This document shows, in pieces, positions 59,901 through 64,000 of a stretch of 64,000 nucleotides of DNA; within the stretch, counting starts at the first letter, position 1; every line of letters starts with the position of its first letter. The position numbers and the translations under genes were made by a program. This stretch comes from Sporobolomyces roseus (lineage: Eukaryota > Basidiomycota > Microbotryomycetes > Sporidiobolales > Sporidiobolaceae), in NCBI GenBank assembly GCA_016617785.1, contig JADILM010000006.1, forward strand, positions 1-64,000, read 5' to 3'. A model generated the notes under the pieces. That model was given only the letters and a program-made list of their open reading frames with translations, did not search any database and was not told the DNA's origin.

Positions 59901-61902
59901 GCGTTGAGCCGTCAGCACTAGCTATGGGAGAGGATTCTTTAAGAGAGGGATTCAGCGGAGGAACTCACAATTGAGAGCCTACAACACCTCTGATCCAGCG
60001 TATCCCCTCTGACTGGACTGATTGATCCTTGCAGAGTATCTTCGTCAAGATTTGAGTAGACTGGGGTCGACCTCGAGTAAGGAGAAGCAGCTTTTGATGA
60101 AGATTGCCGAGAGAGACGCTACTGGACTGAGGAGCTGCGGGAAGGTGTTGTAGATGCTTTGAGGGTTACATTGAGTGTTCTCTTAAGTGGTAGAGCCGAG
60201 GAGAGCAAAGTTGACGAAATAAGAGTGAGTAGTCGGAGCAAGAGAAGCAATTTTTCGGAAGTTGCGGCTCGAGTGGCCTTGATACTGCTGAAGCCGAAGA
60301 CGAATCGGATCCCTATGTCGAAGCCGGTGACGAAAAGGCGTCTTGAGAGCGAATACATCAAAAGAACGAGAGTGAGATCGGAGTGTTCGCAATTTCGCAA
60401 ACATTGGCTTACGAAAGTGCTCTCTCTTCGATTCCCTCTCGTTGCGATCACTTAGGTACTCCTCGACGAGACTAGCGATTTCTTAAGAGCGACAAGCTGC
60501 ACCTTCCGTGTCCTAGCGTCCACAAGCGCTCCCTACCGTCAAGATCTTTTCACCATCCCCAACTTTAGGCTTTATTTCGACCACCTCCTTTCTCTTTCTC
60601 CTTGCCCTTTTCCTTCACCATGGAGTCACGCTTTCCGCCTACGTCGCTCCCATTCCCTTCAACTATAACTTGAATCTTGGGTTGAGTGTTGTATCTGTCT
60701 GTGACGGGAGAATCGTTCTTCTGATTCTTCGACGAGGGAGTCGCATCATCGTTCTGTCCTCTCACGCTCAGAATTAGTAGTAAAGCGCTTGAGTCTCCCT
60801 ACCTCAAGAGGGGGCTGGCAAGATAACAAGGCGGGATCGAGACAGACCTGAGAAAGAGAAAGCGACTTCGGGAGCGCTACCTCGACCTCACTTCCATCCC
60901 ATTCCCTCTGTAGATGTTCGTCTTTCGATGCAATGCACGTCGTCTTGTGGCTCTTCAGGGGCGAGATGACCAACTCCCAAGAAGAATTGGTGCGCGAAGC
61001 TCGAGAGCGAGATCTCGATTCTGCGATGGGTGCATTCTCTTTCGAAGCGGAGTCTTTGAGCTTGCGTCCAGAGGGAGTAGAGTACTTCTTCAGCGTTTTG
61101 CGTGAGGGAACAGTCGACTGTAGAGTGTGGTCAGGAGCAGCGGAGATTCGAGAATTGCGAGAGTCGTCTGAGGTGGGAACAGTCGGCATCGATCGATCGC
61201 TTCCATGCGAGATAGGAGTAGAAGTCTATGTAGATTCGGTACAACTTTCATCAGCTATCATCTCGAGAGTGGGAGAGAAAACGAGGTAAGAGAAATGAAG
61301 AACTCACCATGAAGTCTGAAGAAGCTCTACCAAGGTGCTGAGCTGATCTAGATAGGGAGCAGCAAGTAGTTCCAAGCTGTCACAAGTATCTGGCAGTGAG
61401 TAGGATTGAATCGTAGAGTAATTGAGCTTTCGAGGATGTTGAAAGCGAGTCGAGAGTCGAAGCGAGTACTGGGTACCGTGAGAAGCAGCTATTAGCCTTC
61501 TATAGCTTGTATAAACACGTAGGTTTGAAGCAGATTTGGCGTAAATCGAAAAGCGAGTGAGGTGAAGAAGGGAGAGAGGTTTCGCAAGTCGTTCGCAAAC
61601 AGATAGCTCGGTCACCCGCAAAGTATAGATATCTGTAGTGGATCGCATACTCTCAAGGAAGCTTTCACAGGGCGTTCGAAGCTCTGGAATCGACGAGAGC
61701 GGAGAGAAGAGAGGGAAAGAAGCTTCCCGTGCGAAAGTCGAGGACTGATCGAGGATAGTCACTGCACGTGCAGCCGTGAGAGGCCGCACTGACATGGATT
61801 ACCCTATTCGAAGCCTGCGGCGAAAGTGTGAATGAGAGAGCGATTGCAAACATCCGATAATGATCGACAAACGCTTCCAAATCCCATCTCTCTTCTTCCC
61901 CT
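59901..61902. other. Unresolved stretch, possibly one minus-strand hypothetical gene
   Basis: Between Z2 and Z3. The minus-strand segment 61,189-60,840 reads SRKTLKKYSTPSGRKLKDS, then ESRSRSRASRTNSSWELV and SKDEHLQREWDGSEVEVAL. It may splice to 60,765-60,565 (NQKNDSPVTDRY, KEKGKEKEKGGG, stop at 60,565). The upstream minus-strand frame at 61,795-61,304 (LELLAAPYLDQLSTLVELL) is also open. I could not make a chain with consistent phases, so no gene is called. Nothing recognisable was seen in 59,901-60,560. Confidence 0.3.
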
Positions 61903-63896
61903 TCATCCCCTCCTTTCCGCCAATCCACTGCCAAGGGCTTCTTCAATCAGTTTCCACCAGCCTTCCTCAATCAGCCCCACTCCCAAGCTCTTAAAAGCCG
62001 TACGGAGACTCTGCAACAACATTCGAGTTTGAGCCTTTTCGATCCTCGTCGACGTATTGAAGGTTTTTGAAGCTCGGAAGGACGGAGCGAGAAAGTCGAG
62101 AGTATGCCATGTCTCCGAATTATCGACCATGAGGGGGAACATGAAATCGTTCTCTCCTTCGTGCTTGCCGAGTCCGAGGGAGAGCAAGAAAGATTCGAGT
62201 GAGACGTCGTCGGATGAAGTCGATTGCTGAGGGTTTGCTTGATGTGAAGTGGAAGTAGAGAGATGGGCACGGGAGCTTGAAGCAGTGTTGCCGCTGGAAG
62301 AGAACGAAGCTGGAGCGACTCGAGCTTGCTTTTGGTGATGCTGTCGAGCGGTTCTGAGTCAGCTGTTACTGACGATATGCGAGCAAGGTCATGTGGACTC
62401 ACATAGCTCCTCGCTCGGTCGCCAATGGGAGGCGAAGGCTTGACATCTTCGTCATCGGAATCGATCAACCAGATAACATTCGATTTCTCGCGAGGAGTCG
62501 GACCCGGTGCGGGAGCTGGAGGCGGACTTCCTTCGTCCTCCTCACTTGAGGCAGAGACAGAAGAGTAGGTACGTTTCTTAGCAGGAGTAGGCTATAATGC
62601 AAATCGAAAGACGAGGGTATCAGCGACTGCAGGTCGAAACGAAGAGAATAGAACGGTTACAACTCACGACTGGAACGAGAGGCGCAAGAGGATGATTGTG
62701 ATGCCAATACGAAGTCTCTTCATCGATGATCCACTGTTCCTGCTCGCTTTTCGACTCATCGCGAACCAGCATCCAACCACATCGAGGTATCTTTCTCCCT
62801 TTCGAACCCTTGTGAGTACCGAACTTGCACCTGTAGACATTGTAAGGCTCTCGGCTGCCGACTGCCCAAGGAATAGATCCCGTGCCTTGTCGCACCAATT
62901 CCTGAATCTTGATGATGTCGTTTTCGCAAGACGAGAAGTCAGGCTTGTAGTGAACGAGTGGAGCCTTAGCGAGAGAAGACTCCTTATCTACGGGTCGAGC
63001 TATATCCTGTTGTTCATGTAGGATGATCAACTGAGTAAAAGCTGTTTCTAAAGCAGAGGGTACTCACTTGATCGATTTCTCCGTCACTATCGTCACTTGC
63101 TGCAGTCAGTTCATCCAGATCACTCGACGCGTTCGCTTCAACCTCGCCCAGTACACCCGCTATGGTTCCCTCGCCTCGATTCCCTCGAGTTCGCGCTGAC
63201 AGATTGACGCTGTCTTTGTGACCATAACGATCTGGTCTCCTCGTCTTTCGACGCGTCACTGATCTCTCTTGCGCCGAGCCCGTCGAGGCTGCAGATATGG
63301 ATACGACAGGGACGGATGGCTTGTCGGAAGGTGCTGGTGAAGGTGGAGGAGGAGGAGGAGCGAATTCGCGAGTAGACGAAGGTTTGTCGAAATGGGGAAG
63401 AGAGGGATTAAGCCGAGCTGCCGTGGAAGTGGTCGAGGTGGTAGGTCCAGGAAGGCGGAAAGGCGTGAGGTTGGGAAGTTGCGAGTCTGTAGACAGGGAT
63501 CAGATTCAGCAATTGCTAGCTGATGAAATCGGAAGAGAAACGTACCTTGTTTCGCCGGGTCACTCGAAGCGGAAGGAGGAGCAGTAGCTGAGGTAGGTGT
63601 CTTGGTCGATGGTGCTGGTGCCGGCTTTGACGAGATGTCGGGAATCGTTGAGCGAGCGAAGGTGACTGATCTGCCGTCGGCGCCATTTGGAGGGGGAGGA
63701 TCTGTCGAGACTAGAGCGCGAAGAGACGGCTATCTCGTGTACGAGGAGTCGGTAAGCCTTATCCTCTGCCTGATAGCCAAAAGGGGGGGGGCCTACTAAA
63801 CTTTTTGGTCTGTTGTTTTGTGATGATCGAGTTTCTCGAGGTGACGAGTAATGTCGGAGGGTAAGATGCTCGAGCTCTGGCACGGTCGTTGGCCAT
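61903..63896 (-). CDS. Z3, FAR1-like zinc-finger protein with the shared Z C-terminal domain
   Basis: Six exons (63896-63797, 63710-63546, 63486-63068, 63030-62668, 62591-62403, 62340-61903) encode 557 aa, all phases consistent. After MANDRARARASYPP and a Pro/Ser/Thr-rich part with TRRKTRRPDRYG comes the module: YNVYRC, 15 residues, CGWMLV, a Trp in EQWIIDEE, then WHHNHPL, i.e. C-x15-C-x26-HxH. The last exon has SLESFLLSLGL, WHTLDFLAPSFRA and VGLIEEGWWKLIEEAL. The intron between exons 3 and 4 is only 37 nt. The first intron contains ten consecutive G/C. It lacks the FSFAIGTK block of Z1 and Z2. A DNA-binding role is inferred from the Cys/His spacing. Confidence 0.74.
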
Positions 63897-64000
63897 GTTG
63901 AACCGTAAGGAGGGCGCCGAGGGGATAGAGATTGTGCTTAGCTCGAAGATAGAGACAGAAATACGAGTTCGAAGCGCTTTCGAAGCTCATTCCGGAGCAT
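63897..64000. other. Upstream region of Z3 at window end
   Basis: Presumed promoter or 5' leader of Z3. A minus-strand frame continues past the end of the window, so another exon or gene cannot be excluded. Confidence 0.4.

Noticed and set aside
61304..61795. Minus-strand 163-codon frame as an F-box/LRR protein
   Set aside because: It has some Leu-rich character, but phases do not join to the next open segment (the junction creates a stop) and no F-box is visible.
1..64000. CRISPR arrays, bacterial operons, insertion sequences
   Set aside because: The sequence is plainly eukaryotic with spliceosomal introns and a TTAGGG telomere; no regular short repeat-spacer array was seen.

Overview
This is the end of a chromosome from an intron-rich fungus, most likely a basidiomycete yeast or relative. 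The first 22 bases are TTAGGG-type telomere repeats read on the C-rich strand. Nearly every recognisable gene is split by many short introns (mostly 45-75 nt, some 37-49 nt) with GTRNGT-like donors, CTGAC/CTGAT branch sites and YAG acceptors. The sequence does not settle the genus.

Layout. 1-5,190: telomere and a subtelomeric block present twice in tandem, with no convincing gene. 5,193-9,653: two hypothetical multi-exon genes, the second resembling an F-box protein. 10,412-10,483: tRNA-Arg(UCG). 12,089-16,232: a head-to-tail array of three paralogues of an unrecognised protein family (called T1, T2, T3 here), the middle one interrupted by an in-frame stop. 17,090-53,720: a dense ordinary core: an RWDD1/Gir2-like protein, acetolactate synthase (ILV2), two low-complexity hypotheticals, a STRAP-like WD40 protein, an F-box/LRR-like protein, an insulin-degrading-enzyme homologue, a PLAA/Doa1 homologue lacking its last domain, a CCCH zinc-finger protein, class II DAHP synthase, mitochondrial-type TrpRS, a DHX35-like helicase, nucleoside diphosphate kinase, an alpha/beta hydrolase, BolA, a FAR1-like zinc-finger protein, cytochrome bc1 subunit 7 (QCR7) and a DUF3429/TMEM69-like membrane protein. 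54,186-63,896: an accessory region with three divergent paralogues (Z1, Z2, Z3) that pair zinc-binding blocks of FAR1/WRKY-GCM1 type with a shared C-terminal domain I do not recognise.

How the genes relate. The core genes are housekeeping functions without a common pathway, although ILV2, DAHP synthase and TrpRS all belong to amino-acid metabolism or charging, and QCR7, TrpRS, DUF3429 and BolA point to mitochondria. The best candidates for undescribed biology are the T array, which carries a shared upstream sequence element, and the Z cluster.

Exon coordinates were derived by hand from splice signals, reading-frame continuity and family alignment from memory. Models whose exon lengths sum to a multiple of three with conserved motifs in frame are given high confidence. 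No database search was run.
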